In this document: piece by piece, positions 1-14,000 of the stretch
How the letters are laid out: the number at the start of each line of letters is the position of its first letter
How positions within the stretch are numbered: the first letter of the stretch is position 1
From: Phoronis australis
Taxonomy: Eukaryota; Phoronida; Phoronidae
Length of the DNA stretch: 64,000 nucleotides
NCBI GenBank assembly: GCA_002633005.1
Contig: NMRA01000329.1
Span: 417,894-481,893, forward strand
Direction of reading: 5' to 3'
Notes under the pieces: model-generated
The model's database searches: none
What the model was told of the DNA's origin: nothing
What the model saw: the letters and a program-made list of their open reading frames with translations, nothing else
Translations under genes and position numbers: made by a program

Positions 1-652
1 GGTGTTTATCTCATTACGTAATTGAGTTATCTTAAACAGTATCTGTTTCTTCAAACGCTTTATTGATATTCACCGAATGTGTTCTTTTTAGACAGCACAA
101 ATCTTAATTATTCGCTTCCTCCGTCTACACAGGTTTCGCCCCTCTTGGTCGCTTCTCATGATACCTTCCATCCAGTATAAATATTCTTCCCCCACCCACT
201 TTCTCTCGATAACTAACAAATGTCCTTTCAAATCCCCTCAGTAGTCTACATCGAATCTTTGCCCCGTTGTTTTGTCGCTTTTAAAACGGTGAGCCCAAAG
301 AAAATGATTTTCGGTATCGGGCTATATCACAATGTCGTTGTCTTGGCGTATATTAAAAGCCAAGTTCGTGTGTCATGCAAAACCACTAAAACGAGGTACG
401 TGAAAACAATAAAGCAAAAATTGTTGTTGTCAATATTTTACAGTCAAAACGGGATTACCTGCACTCGATTTTTAGCAAAAACGACTTAGGCCTACTTAAC
501 TTGCTCTACTAATAAAACGTTGGCGTTTTCTCCAGAGTAAGCCTATTGAACAGGTATCCAAGTGATGTAGGTTTTGCAAAGAAAATATTAGGGACAGGGT
601 GCAATGCAAATAACCTCGTTGTTCGAGATGGTTGCTTGAATGGTTGAGGACG

Positions 653-799
653 CATGGGCGGCGCAGCACTGAAAAAAGTGCGGGGCTATAGCCCCCAGCC
701 CCCCCCCCCCTGTTGTGCATCGCTCATAGACCATGGGACGCGCAGCATTGAAAATAGTGGGGCGATAGCCCCCAGCCCCCTATGGTGAACCGCCCATGG
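653..799. repeat. Two-copy GC-rich short repeat flanked by inverted CATGGGCGG
   Basis: Two units of about 79 and 68 bp each read CATGGG, then GCGCAGCA(C/T)TGAAAA, then a GGGGC-ATAGCCCCCAGCCCCC block. The second ends in CCGCCCATGG, which is the inverse of the first unit's start. The outer ends therefore form short inverted repeats, and the block may be a small foldback element. The C-run inside is likely to be length-variable. Confidence 0.55.
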
Positions 800-2613
800 C
801 ACGATTCTCCAGCCATGTAATTTGTCCTGTTTTAACAAACATTGAGGCGCGACACTTAAACAACACATGGTTACTTGTGTCTTCAAGTTAGTTAGTTTTC
901 GAAATTTTGTAGTTTGATTTTGTCACGAGAAGTTTTTTGCGCAATATACGCACTCTCATTTGCAGATAGATACCTCTCACGTGAACTTTTTAGCACTGTG
1001 ATTGATATAGGTAAGTGACCATAAAGCCCGTAACTCTAACTCTCAAGTTAATTGATAGTTTCAATAGCCAAAACATTTCTGTACAGGCGAGACCGTCCGG
1101 TACTCAAATCACGATCTTGTAGGATAGTGGTCGTCAATGCTATATGTGGTAGAATTTCCTCATTGTTTGCCTGAGTGGCACTGATAGGCTTACATACATA
1201 AACCCACATTAATTAAACTATTGTAGCTCTTACTATGCATATTCTAATATGTGTGAAAGCTTCAGCAATTTAATTTCATGCTCTTGCCACTTGTTAAAAA
1301 CAAATGAAGCTCTTTACAGCTATAGTCTGTGTGTGCGTGNCTTCTTAGGCACTCTTCACTCTTTTTCTACTGAATACTCACTGCCCTATTTTTTCTTGCT
1401 TTACCTGAATTTTCCAGAGTCTGGGGGATAGTTGTCTTTCTCCCCATCCACTTCACATTTTTGTACTAATAGCCATAAAGCATTCGAGTACCAGACCAAA
1501 TTATAGAGACGAATAACTTAGAAACTTAGAAGTATCTACCAATCGGATTCCAAAAATACACAGATTTCTGTCTAATCAATTTTCTAGACGATACATATGT
1601 TCATAGCGTATTATTTCTCTAGGAATATTTGAACTATTAATTGAAAGTCAATCATTGTATTGAGCGTCTCTGACGCGATCGGTTACTTTGCATTATCGAT
1701 TATTTCTCAAGAATTTGCGAACATGCATTGTGTAAGATATTTCTGTATTGATTTACAAATGTAACAGTGTCATTTTCACCCAGAAAAGCAACCCAGCGAA
1801 TATTTTGAACAGTGTCACTTTAAAAGTTAACTGCATGACAATAAAATTCGCGAAAGCATACATGTACACGAATTTTGAGCACGAAAATTATGCGCTGACA
1901 AAGTACAATTTAAAATTTAATAGCACAGTAGGTTTTCGCAATACGATCCTTTTGAAAACGCTTATGCTGTGTTATAGTGAAAGGGAAGCGTAATAAAATA
2001 AAATTAAACCCATTTGAATACGCTACCTATGCTCATTTAACTAAATTTCGAGCCCTGTGACTCGCTTGTACATTTTTGTCTCTTTTGCTTTTCGTTTCCT
2101 CAGTTTTTCAAGTTTGAATCTGTTGAGTTTACCTACAATGCTGCAGGATGACTGAGAATGTTACTGATGTGTAAGGTTGTAGTCTTTGCCCAACAAGGCT
2201 GTTTATAGCTGTAACTTTCAACGGCGTGTGCGTCTCCATATCACCATCTGTGTTAACTCGAATTTTTGCTCAAGCCAATTATTCGTTAAAAGGCTTTGGT
2301 ACCACAAAAAATTAAGCGGTTAAAAGATATTAACCTTTTAGCTACAACATGTACAACAAAAATTATTATAACGGCATTAAAATCATCGAATGCTCCGCCA
2401 GCTTAAAAAAATCACAGAGCAAATGACAATCCATTCATAACATAATCCTTCTGATTTTGTTGCGATTTCGCACATCATAAAATTGGAATTTTCTTAAAAA
2501 CCCTTAAATGTAAGCCACAAACTATGATTAAAAACTGACATAATGTAAAATTAAACAACACTTTCTTGTTGAAACTGGTGATTACAACCCGATTCATCGT
2601 TGCCTCAACTTAC

Positions 2614-2720
2614 CTAGATTGCAGAGCCTTGTTGAAGCATCTCTATAACAATTTCCGTCGTCTTCCGTTGTTTTCAGCTGTTTCTTTACACTACACTCAT
2701 GTTTTTACCACAGCTCAATT
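2614..2720 (-). promoter_or_regulatory. Possible first exon with strong splice donor, unassigned gene
   Basis: On the minus strand a stretch ends in CTAG followed by the consensus donor GTAAGT (donor at 2613-2608). The sequence above it (about 2760-2930) is locally GC-richer, with several TGACGT and GTGACGTG words (CRE/E-box-like). This could be a promoter and first exon of a gene reading leftward out of the window. No coding exons were found downstream in 1-2600, so the call is tentative. Confidence 0.2.
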
Positions 2721-4549
2721 ATAAGTCGAGAATGTTATAATGAACACAACATAATCACCCCCTTTGACTATGATCATCGATCGGCAGGTACACACCAGAT
2801 TTATGTGCTGTTATTAACCAACTGCTGTGCCTAGGAAATGCCGTTGACGTTGCTTGGCTACGAAAGTAAATCGCTCTCTGTTGACGTGTCCGGTGACGTG
2901 CAACGCTATTACGGTCTGTAGCGCATACCTAGATTAGTTTTCCAGAAAAATCACAAATGAAAATAATACGTCTTGGAGGAATTGATTTATTGCGTGTTAC
3001 TTTATTGGGTAATGTGATTTCGTTTTTGAGAGTCCTTAAAATATCTTAGTGCAGATGAAACGGGGATAAAATGAATGACATTTCTCAGTGAACGATGATA
3101 GTGAATATTTAGAATACGAGAGTGCCAGTTATTTTTTAACCTTCATTAAAAAACTATACAAAGTTGAAACATGAGATACCACACAAGATTGTTTCGTTGT
3201 TGGATTGCAATCTATGGACAAAGGAGTTATTTAAACATCAAAATCGGTTAAAATTGAGACAGTATTGTCTAGCTTCATAAGCACTTTTTTAAACCAGGCA
3301 GTAGTTCACTTGACCTACACCGAGACCCATGGGCCAAATGACGACTGCCGACAGTTTTTCATTTCGGCAGAGTAGCTAAGTGTTAGTTAGTCTGTGATGA
3401 CAAGCAATTTACTAAATCGAACTACCATTTCACGCTAAAGAAGAGGTCAGCGTCCGGACCAGTTACGTAATGTGGATGCCAAGATCGCAAATGCTGGTTG
3501 AATTGTTCAAGAAATTTGAGTCAAACAGAACAGTGGATCATGATCACCACGGCGTTTTCTCCAAGGGCGCCGGATCCACTACTTTAGCGATAGCGAGTTT
3601 GTCATTTTTTGTCGTATCTCTGGAAGGGATAAACCTCCTGAATCCCCGTATCCGCTACTGTTACGCACTATGCACGTGTTTAGAACTTGGCGAATGACCA
3701 TAAACCTGTCCCTGTGAATTAGATGCATGAACCAGGCTTGCGGTAAATGCTGACGTTTCAGAAACGTAAAATTAACAAAAGGACACTGAATACACCTAAA
3801 TTAAGATTATGAAGAACCTTATTGACGAGTATTTTGCCAAATAACCACGAATCATAGATTTGGACCCAGTAAACGTTTATTTCCTGAAACTAGAAAGCCT
3901 ATAAAAATTTTACTTATCACCAATCTTCCATTCACAGGGTCAGGTGACCAAGACTTTTCAATAAAATTGAGCAAAAAAAGGCACATTGACAGCAAGAAAA
4001 CACTATCAATGACATAATCAAATTTTACTTGACATAAATACTCAAAAACGCGGGCAATTCATTTCGTTTTTGTTGCAACTTTAGATTTTTTCATGGAAAT
4101 CATAAAAATCCTATTCCTGATTGCCCCAAATGAAAAAGTGGGACATTTATGTGCATGGGGATAAATACACTGCTAATTGGTAGCAATATAATAATAATTG
4201 TAATAATCCCTGTTTAACAACAATTCATCATGTTTTGGTGGAGCTGACCCAGTAACCATGTTTTCTTTTGAATCCCTTTTATCAATATTTGGGACAATAT
4301 CATTTCATACCCTTATTACAAACACATAGTTATAATACAAAAGTATATTGCATAAAAATACAACATTTCAACCTAGTGTATTTTCATTCGCCACAATTGG
4401 AGAAAACACTGCAACATTGAATATTTAACGTAATGGGTGGCCACAGGAAAAAAACTTGTCATACAGCAGTTTTGTAAAAATGAATTTTACAATATTAAAA
4501 TAGTTGTATGTATATATACACATAATAAATTTTGAGTGCAAATACTGAT

Positions 4550-4645
4550 CACAAACATTTTAAGCCTGTTCTGCACGCCACCTGTTGGCCACATCATGTG
4601 ACCTAATGAAACGTAAGGGTGCAGACCAGACTTAAAATGTTTGTG
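4550..4645. repeat. 96-bp inverted repeat with 27-bp arms
   Basis: The arm at 4550-4576 (starts CACAAACATTTTAAG, ends CTGCAC) is the reverse complement of 4619-4645 with two mismatches. The arms are separated by 42 bp. It is probably a small foldback or MITE remnant. Confidence 0.7.
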
Positions 4646-5134
4646 TCTGATTAAAGTAGTTGAATAATGTTTTTTTGAATTATTGAAACATGGCTGCATA
4701 TACAATGTTTGAGTCTTCATCTGTACATTATTAATTAGCAAACAAGTTTATCAAATAATGCACTGATACTAAAATTTGGACAATGTTGTGAAAATTCACA
4801 GTACGTCTGTTACATGGATTGTGTTTATATCGGTCACTGAGACATACTTGTAGTTGCACAGGCACACTCAAGGACTGGAAACAATTCCATGACCACACCT
4901 CTAAATTCCAGTTATGATCCTCTAAACCCCAGTCCATGACAAGCGGGCACCAAATTTCAGTACAAATCCACAGACTCATTTTCTTAAAGTCCACACACCC
5001 ACCAAAAATGCAAATCATGCAGTGACCAAACTCCAGAGTGCGGACCAGGCCCCTCACTCAGACTTAAATCTGAGTCTGGCATGGGTTGATTTCAATGTCC
5101 ACAAGGTTGACGTCAGTATAGGGAAGTCAGTGAC

Positions 5135-5140
5135 TTTATT
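5135..5140 (-). terminator. Candidate MED29 poly(A) signal
   Basis: TTTATT on the plus strand (AATAAA on the minus strand) lies about 295 bases beyond the MED29 stop codon. It is a reasonable 3' end signal, but other AT-rich hexamers occur nearby. Confidence 0.35.
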
Positions 5141-5432
5141 GAACTTTTTGATTTCGAAGGTCCATTTCAGTATTCTGAATGCTACTTTCTCCACTGGGAA
5201 AGTGGATCCAGGTCTTTGTAGAAATGATATCAACATTCAGAAAGACGTAGGTGGACAGGTTACACTGGACTAAAAAGAGGCTGTTGTATATCTGTCATCT
5301 TGTAATGACCTAGAGACAGCATGTACCTGAACAGGTTCTATAGCCACCAGACTTGGTAATCAGTGGTCCCCATATCAATAGTTGCACAGAAACAACCAAT
5401 CAGGAATCCTCCAAAAGACCAATCCTTGTCAA

Positions 5433-7649
5433 TCATGAGCTGGTGGGCGGAACTAGTTTGGTTGCGCATTCTAACAAAATGTCGTGAATGTCTTTGGCAC
5501 TACTGATCTGTGTCCTTACTGTGTTCAGGTACTGGGCAAAACTGAGCCCATCTTGACTGGAGGGGGCGCTGACGTCAGACTTAGATGGGTTAATAGGGAC
5601 TGGAGTGAACTTATCACTATCTTGTTGCAACTTTTGACACTCTTGAGCCATACGCTGAAAAGAAACAAACGCAACGATAGAAAGTAAGTCTACAAATTGC
5701 TATAAACCAGTCAGAATAAGGTAGCTTGCAAACATGCTGGTTTTGCTTGACCAGTTTTGCTATAGATAACTTTTTGTAGAAATTGGCAATGTTCTACCTT
5801 CATTGTTAAGAAACGTACCTGAATTGCAAAAGAATCTTCCTCTGTTCTATTCATGTGAGCTTCACAAAAAATTGCAGACCCAAATTATTTGTTTAATCTA
5901 TCAATAAATAAAGTTTGTCCACCTAGACAATCCTCTTTTAAAGGTCATCCAAAAGTTATTCATGGGTGCCCCTGGTCACCACAATGTATGCAAATTTATT
6001 TCATTCAACTGTGCCAGCCAATGAGACACTCAGCAGGTTTTTGCAGCCAAATCCTGGGCACAATGGTCTTGTCAGCAAGCTGACAATTTGCAGTGAGCTC
6101 ATGAATTTAAAATGGTGCCACCAGGAGAGGAATGATGGAAAACACAGAATTGTGGGTAAATATTGAAAACAGACTACATGAATCGATCCATTTCATGGTG
6201 AAAACTTCACGCCATATCGTTTGCTTTAATCGGCGCGGCTTTGCAAACAACCAAAGCTAAGATTTTGTTTTACAAAAATCTATACCAATTGTGTTCCACG
6301 AGATTTCTACCTGTTGCTCCGTTTCAATAGATACTTATTTACAGATAGATTACCTGTCCACATTACACTTGCCTTTCTTTCAAAAATTTTTAATTATGAC
6401 CACCTATGAAATGTTATGAATCTAGTCCCAGCTGATCCGTTACTCAAATTAGAGGTAGTTTCAGGGTTTGATCAGAAATGAGTGTTTATAGAAACATGAG
6501 ACTAAGCTAATGCAATTCCAACTCGGGCTGGGCCTAGACATAAAATGCAATGTGGAGTACTATCGCAGCAGAATCAGCTTACAGTAACCATTGTTATAAT
6601 ATTTCACCATTGATGACAAATAACCAGAACAGAAATAACAGCACATTACACATACAATAGCCAGTTCACATTGGTCACACAGGGTGTAAAATTCCTCCAG
6701 GCTTCTTTCAAGGCTTTGATTTGAACTCTCTGATGCTTTTCTGAAATCAAAAAATATTGTACGGTAATTTTCCACTTATTTTGCAGAAAGGCTGCAAATA
6801 ATGAAAAATGTTGCTTTATGACACCCTGCTAGTATTAGGTTAATTTTTTCTCTAATCTGTAATTTTGCAGAAAATTGGACAGTATAGAGTTTCATTTGTC
6901 CATCTTGTTGTGTGTTAAATAGATGAAGACTTACCTAAAATTAACAAAGGCTTTGTTGTTTGTTAAAATGTTACAATAACAACAACACTACTACATATTG
7001 TGATACTCATTAATTAATACAGGCCTAATTGTATATGGGTAAAAAATTTTGAACTTACGAATAAGTGTCCACCAGAGCATTTTGATTTAACACCTGAGCG
7101 GATATCTTCATCAGCTTCTGAAATGATTATGGAGACACAAATTAGTCCAATACACTAAAATTACGACTTGTACACATTGGATAACTAAACACACATAGAT
7201 AACAAGGAAAATGACAGAAGATATGATGTCATAATTATATCCCCTTGTACGCGCAGTGTAAAAACACCAGTTGCCCATTTGGACAACTGAACGAAGGACC
7301 ATTCACTTGAAAAAAGTCCGATTGCGGGAGTAGTTGTTCAAGCTTGGAAGAGTTAGACATCAACGGCCTCCTAAGGTGTTCCTTTATGCGCAAAAGGTTC
7401 TTAAAGTGACATAACTTTAACTAAGTGTGAGGCATAATTCACCTAAAAGCTTCCGGCGTATGGAGGGCCTATGGGATAGCCACCGTCTCTAGAGTACTGA
7501 CTACTGCACTGCAGTCAGGCAGTTGACAGGTTGAGACACAATGAGTCACTTACGGACAGAGATTCTTTCAGTTTTGGCACCAAACTTTTGAATTTTTCGA
7601 CAGGATCAATGTCAGTACTTGGAACCTGGTTAGTTGTAGCCCCAGCCAT
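5433..7649 (-). CDS. MED29: Mediator complex subunit 29 (Intersex homologue), 4 exons
   Basis: Subunit of the Mediator coactivator, which links transcription factors to RNA polymerase II in the nucleus. It is the orthologue of Drosophila intersex. Coding exons on the minus strand are 7649-7554, 7117-7059, 6740-6656 and 5654-5433, all with GT-AG borders. The phases fit exactly (462 nt, 153 aa plus TGA). The start is the ATG at 7649, followed by MAGATTNQVPSTDIDPVEKF. The DPV..(F/Y)K.L(V/I)P.LKESL segment (about residues 15-31) and the LEEFYTLCDQCELAIRMAQEC segment (residues 66-86) match animal MED29. The last exon carries the SFAQYL..V..QISSAKDIHDILLECA segment. The protein is shorter than the roughly 200-residue vertebrate form because it lacks the long Gln/Pro-rich N-terminus. 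It is divergently paired with PAF1. Intron 1 holds a MITE-like repeat. Exon borders were deduced by eye, so small shifts are possible. Confidence 0.93.
7246..7497 (+). repeat. MITE-like repeat, copy 1, in MED29 intron 1
   Basis: This shares about two thirds of its bases, in order and orientation, with 8403-8640. Both have a CGCGCAGTGTAAAA- or TGCGCAGTGTAAAA-type start, a central TTGAAAAAA / CTCCTAA-GGTGT stretch, GAGGCATAATTCACC, and a GGAGGGCCTATGGGA-type end. The outer ends read TAGGGCCT..GCGTGCGC and its rough inverse, suggesting a small terminal-inverted-repeat element. Confidence 0.6.
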
Positions 7650-8016
7650 TGTCCTTTTAAAGGACAATCTTCAAATATTCTCGATAACTCAAGGACTTAG
7701 CCAGCACTTGTGTATCATCAGCAACAGAAATGGTGTATCGCCAATAGATGTCACTCTAAGCGTTGTTTCGGAATGCGTTAATCTACCGACGTAGTGTTTG
7801 TTTAAATTTATACTTTTTAATATGTTTTTAATGCATCAGGTTTAAATTTTGCAATTTAAAATCATTTTTATTCAAAATATGATATAAAAATTGAAAGTTT
7901 CATATCTTATAAATATTGTTTGTGTCAAAAACGTCGTGGCCTATGATTGTTGTTAACGGGTTTCTTTTTGTGGAAGAAGCTGATCTGCCACCAAGTTTTC
8001 AAGTAGAAATCGCGCC
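7650..8016. promoter_or_regulatory. Bidirectional promoter of MED29 and PAF1
   Basis: The 367 bp between the two divergent start codons must hold both 5' untranslated regions and the shared promoter. The MED29 side begins with the palindrome TCCTTTTAAAGGA (7651-7663). The middle (about 7800-7920) is very AT-rich, with TATAAAAA and TTATAAATA words. The PAF1 side has AAAACGTCGTGGCC. No CpG-island-like stretch is seen. Promoter sharing is inferred from geometry, not shown. Confidence 0.75.
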
Positions 8017-11000
8017 ATGCCTCCCACAATACAGTCTGGCAGGAATGATCAGAGGGGCAGAAAGCCCAGAACTGGAGAAAGAAGGTAAAAACTAAAAAAT
8101 ACAGAAACGCCGTTTTCTTAATTCTTATTTCATTAGGTTAAAACGATTATCAATATCATGATTATCATGTCCATCTGAATCTGTCCATCGTCCATGGCAT
8201 TACGTTGCACTTGCAGTAACCAATATTGGCATCGTTATGTTCGCTGTATTACTTCATAAAATAAATGTGTTCATGCGATAGCAATTTCAAATGGTGCTGA
8301 ATAATATTTAATGTGCAGTTCGAGTGTGATGTGTATGGACTATGGAACTTGATTCTACACTAAGTTTCACTGTGCGGACTTCCAACCCTATTTACATTTA
8401 ACTTAGGGCCTGGCGTGCGCAGTGTAAAATTGGACACTTGACGATTTGAGCAACTGAAAAAAGGACTTCTCAAAAAAATTTGATTTGAGTGTTTGTTTGA
8501 GTTGGAAGGAATTAAAAACATTGACAGCCTCTAAAGGTGTCCCTCTATTCGTAAAACAAAAGATACTTTTAGCAACATGACATACATGGTTTTGTGAGGC
8601 ATAATTCACCGAAAATCTTCCAGCAAGTGAAGGCCCTATGGGAGCATCACCATCTCTACTAAGATAGTAGCATTGTCTAGTGTCTTACATCTGACAAATG
8701 CCAACGACGTTGACCGCATTAGGCAATACATCGCCTGTGAATGCCGTAAGCATTTAGCTTGATATATAAGCAGGGCTGCAGACACACAAAGGCGATTGTA
8801 CACTTCCATAAAAAGTCACTCATCTCAAAATACAGCGCATAACATCGAATGAAACATTCATATGTAAAATTGAACAACAATAACTGTTTGAAGTCCATGC
8901 CATGCCATCAGTGAACCATGCAGATTGACTTATTAATGATTTATTTATTAACACTGAGTTTAACTGGTCAATTTCCAGTTACAACTTTGATCCACAACAA
9001 TTTCCTATAGAGAAATGACAAAAGTTAAAACCAAGATGGTGGAATGTCCTAGGCCACCAATTATGATGATGTCATAGTTTCCTTCCCTGTTCAGTCATGA
9101 ACGTGAAGAGAAGCTAAAAAGATATCAAGATTATTTTCCAAATTTCAATAGGCACAATAGAAGTCACAGCACAAAGTTCATTCCCTTGAGGAAGTGTACC
9201 ATTGGGTTTTGAGTCCACATCCAGATCAGCTCTAAAGTTTTGTTAACATCCAAAACACGTGTATCTTTTAGACACCGTATGGATATCTACTTTTGATTTT
9301 GGTTGGTTCCAAGGCTCCTGCACAACAGAATTGTTCCTTTTGTTTACTAGATTGTCGCACGAGTGAACAGGCAGAGAACATATCTCTTGAGGTGATATTA
9401 ATCTCAGTGAAGTTTTACAGGGCTCAACTCCTGATTGGCTTTCATCATTGCTTGTTGTTTTTTTTATAGGTCAGAGATTGTTGTGCGCATGAAATACTGC
9501 AACACATTACCAGACATACCATTTGACCCTAAGTTTGTCACCTATCCATTCGAAGCCAACAGGTAAAGTTATTATGTTGCGTTATATTAAGTTCTGCTTT
9601 GATGGGTCAAAAATTGTCAAGTTCAAAGTAATGGAAAATAAGAGTGAAGCAGTTTATTATTATTAAAAAAATGAGCTAAAAACAGTGTAGCCATGTAAGA
9701 CATATCGCAAAATTATATCAAAATATTTGACATCCAGCATTATGTGAAATGGGATGTGCCAAGGTAAAAGTCATATTACCTATTAAAGCAGTGCTCAGTA
9801 AACCCTAAGCTAATGAAAGTGGTCAATGAAAAGTTGCTTAACTCTAAGATTTACCTTGAAAATGACTGGAAATGTTTATGAAGTACAACTATACAACCTT
9901 GGTTCATTGGTTTTATTCAGTGTTTGTGTTGGTGTGATGTTATAAGTTTTCAGGAATTTTGTTGCTTTCCTGAACCTAAAGTCTATGCTTTCATTGCAGA
10001 TTTGTGCAGTACAATCCCACATCACTGGAACGCACATACAAACATGAGCTGCTTACGGAGCATGATTTAGGAGTTTCCATTGATCTGATCAACCCTGACA
10101 CCTATCGATTAACTCCTAGCTGTAAGTTCGCGATCTGTTTCATGAAGACATGACTTAACTCAAATATTTTGCTTTACGCTCCATGTAAATATTCCTGAAA
10201 GATAAATCTCACTTGTCTGAGAAAAGGTGCAAAGTCTCTGAGAATATCCGTAACTGCTAGTTAGTGAGAACATACTTATAAAATATTTCTAGACTGTAAT
10301 GCTAATGCACTCATAAGCCGTTTTTCACCAAGTTGAAACGTAAGACCAAATTTCTATCTCACGTCACTGTCATGAAGCAGGCCCTTGGTATCATATGGAC
10401 TTTTAGTAGTAGGTCGCAATCTAACATGCAGAAATCTATCAAAGTAGGCGCTTGATTTTTATCCTGATACATGGTGAAATTTTTCTTTGTAGATCTCCTT
10501 AACCCATCTCCTGGTGCTTGGGCCATCACGTTTTAATGTAACGACACACCTTTAGTTATAGCATGCACTGTAAAAGCTAATGATTTTATTGTGTCTTTCT
10601 TAATAGAAAATGTCATCCCTTATTATTTTCAGCAATGTTAGCAGAGGAGGATGAGAGAATACTTGAAGAAGACAGTACACCACAAGACCAGAAGAGGTAT
10701 TTTGTGTAATGGTGTTAGTGTAAATATGGAATACGGGACACCTTAATGCGCAGTGAAATTGACAATTCTTTTAATATTAAGCATTAGTGTTCTCCACAAC
10801 CTGTTTTGACTCGTCACTGTGTCGAGTGTGAACTTTGTCGTGACCAATTTGGCTTACTTACAACAATTCTAAAGTATTGGGAGATTAGTTATTTCTTCAG
10901 TGAATTAGGCCATTTTGGACTTGTGGTACCAGTTCGATGCATATGTTCCAAGACTTAAACAAACTCCCCACATTGTGGACATGGACTTTTGAACGTGTGT

Positions 11001-14000
11001 ACGAATTTAAATTTTGTAATTCCAGTCGAGTTTGAATTTTCTGTTATGGAGAACACTGATCTTTAAAAAACACTAAAAAGGCACATGTCTGGCTAGAATT
11101 TCTGCTGTCAGCTTTATTCTGTCCAGAAGTTGACGGTGATTTTTGAACTCTGCAAAGTAAAGGTGTTGGTGATAAAACTTTTTTTGTATTGTATCCTTTG
11201 ACTTAAGAAAACATTAGTTTCTGCCAACAAATGGGAATGAACATTTCAGGAAAAAGGATTTAATTTTGAAGTACTGTGCATGTGCTGTAGTCTTAAAACA
11301 TTATGAAATTTGTGGAAATTCGTCTATCCTTGCAGAAGGAAAAACAAGTCAAAACATAACTTGTGCATTAAATCCTTTGAAAATTATAGGGAAAATTTTG
11401 ATTTGACATCTCGCTGATTTTTGACGAAAAGAAATTTCTTCAATGTCTGATTCGTGCTTTTGTATGTTTTAGGTCCAGACATCACAACAAGAGTGTGTCA
11501 TGGCTGCGGAAGACTGAGTACATCTCTACAGAATACAACCGCTTCACACAAAGTGCTGAGAAGGCTGAAGCCAGGTTTGTGTCTTTTGTAGGAGAGCTGC
11601 ACTACCGAGTATTTCTGAAACAGCTCATGACTCTTTCAGAATTCTTGATTTTGCCGACGTAACCTCTGTGTCAAAAACACCCTCAGAGGGTCTTTTGGGA
11701 AACTTGTATTGTCACCCACAGGTCCCTCATTCACCAGGGACTTTTAAGGTTTGTAGTAAGAGAAAGCCTTCACTTTGTTAACAGTTTATCTACTATAATA
11801 ACAGAAGTTTGACAATACTTCTGTTAACAAGTATTTAACTTGAAAAATTTTAACTGTTCCTGTAAAAGTATAAAATTAAGAATATCCGTCTTGTACCAGA
11901 TATGGGGCCTTTTGAATCTGGGGACATTTTTATGGTGGGGACTGTTTAAGGAACACTTGGCATATGTCTTGAGACTGAGAAGCGTTATCTTAGACCATTT
12001 GCTGGTCGCCCTCCTTTTTAATGATTGGTGGTGCCTGTGAACACTATTTTACAAACAAAAGCAACCCTGGCAAATAAAGTTATTAAAGTAACATACCGAT
12101 CACTGTCTGACGGCAGCTCATTTGTCACTGTTTGTTGTGTGGTATGCCAATTTAAATTCATAATCACCCTGCCTCTTCACACGGGATGTTATCTGTTAAT
12201 ATCTCTTCGCTCAGTCCACAATGTCTGCCATCTGTCACAGTAACAACTAGACCTACGATTCAGGCTGTAAATTCAAGTTCTACCTTCGTGTTTTTTTACT
12301 TAAAGTTGGCATAATTCTGCCTTTTAACAAAAAAACTTTTGATTCAGATCATTTACTGTAATGAAATCGGTCTGGACTTCTTTCTTACTCAAATTAAAGA
12401 TGTGTACAGGTTTTGGAATTAAATGATATTTCATTAGTGCTTGACGGTCATTCTCAACAATCTAGCTCGTGGTGACAGGTCAGCCTGTACACTCACCATG
12501 GTCTTGGGCAGTAGTGGTCTTTCAGTTCTTTCCAATGTCATAAATGGTTTGGCGTCTAAATAAAGAAAGTGTGAGATTGTTCGTATAGCTGTATGTGTTT
12601 TGAATGGTTCATTGCCGATTTGTAGCAGTTTAACTGTACGAAAACTCAAAGTTTTTACCTCCGTGAAAATCTCAAACTTGTTTTAATTTGAGATGTAGTG
12701 TAGTACTCGACTGGCGATGTTGACAGACAACTTGAGTCTGAGTTTAAATTTGAAGATGACATCCATACATGTACATATTATCTATGCCTTGGAGGACCCA
12801 TCAATTGCATCGGTTATGTTCAAATTGAATAGCTTGTGATAGTTTCAAGCCTACTTGGAATCTTATTTCTTGTGCTGTTTGAGAGCTAATTTACACAATC
12901 AGCATTGATATATTTATTCATAACTCATTCATTTATAGAATGTGTTGAAAATTGTCTTTTATCAGGATCGGCTTCAGTATAAAGAAAAGACTAAAGGAAG
13001 AAGATATTTATAAAGACAGGGAAAGCCAGATAGCTGCAATTAATTCTACGTTTGAAGCCAATAAAAAACCGGTACGATGCATGTTGTGTGAACAGCACAG
13101 TTTAAGTAGACTTAGAAATATCACTGATTTCACTTACCTTGAGGATTGAAATATTTTTTGGATTATTAGAGAATATAAACCCAGCTCAAATAGTTTGGAT
13201 CAGTGCATAAGAGAATAATACCACACACCGTATTCGCCCTAATAAGCGCCCATGCCCCTATAAGCGCCCCCATGCATTTTCAGACTTCACTAAAATAAGT
13301 ACCCAGCCCGTGAATGTGTATGCCTTACCTACAGTGCTAAAATTCTACAGTAACGTCTTCAATTAATCAATAATATCTGACAGTGCGCGGAAGTTTCTAG
13401 ACCCCGAGCCTTGCTGTTATGTCAGTATTTAGCCATGACTATACACTTTAAACTTCAGCAGTGCTTCAAAAAGAATTCAAAAGTTTTGGTTATCTTCTGA
13501 GGAACATGTCCTACTATGGTCAGGCCTTTCAGAACAGACGCAGCGTACTTGTCAATGGGGTTGTAATGTATCTTTCCCGTTCAGATCTCCCTCAACAGGA
13601 ATCCAGATTTCTTTGTACACGTGAAAACCGCGAATCGAAGATTATTAAAAAAAAATTGACCATTGTTAAAAGCACGTTGCCAGGAAACGCGCGCTACATA
13701 CATGCAGGCCTGCTACTCTGGCAAATGAACTCTGATGAAATGCGCGCGCTTACTCACGCGGCACACACACGCTGACGAACTTCAAATCAAACGTCACGTG
13801 ACGACGTGTCGTCTAGATTTTTCTCATGTTGCGGGGTGCGATCTGGACTTAATATGCGGTTCATCCTGACTTCACAGGAACTTAAAAATCTTAGGGATGC
13901 TATTTGGAAAACTTAAGGAGGATTTCAGGTAATTTGTTGTCAGAGTTGAAACTGTATTTTTGTCCAAGAATTCAAGTTGCGTTATCAACGATCTCGAGGC

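Larger units (their letters stand above)
1..5432. other. Intergenic region, no gene resolved
   Basis: AT-rich sequence downstream of MED29. I find no open frame that resembles a known protein and no chain of exons on either strand. It holds a short two-copy GC-rich repeat (653-799), an inverted repeat (4550-4645) and one first-exon-like sequence with a strong splice donor (2614, minus strand). The MED29 3' untranslated region should occupy its right edge. A single N at 1340 is an unresolved base. Confidence 0.6.

Noticed and set aside
5022-5273. Open frames on both strands next to the MED29 3' end
   Set aside because: They overlap each other and the probable MED29 3' untranslated region, with no recognisable product.
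13461-13775. 104-codon open frame inside the TIR element
   Set aside because: No transposase motif or other similarity; probably chance.
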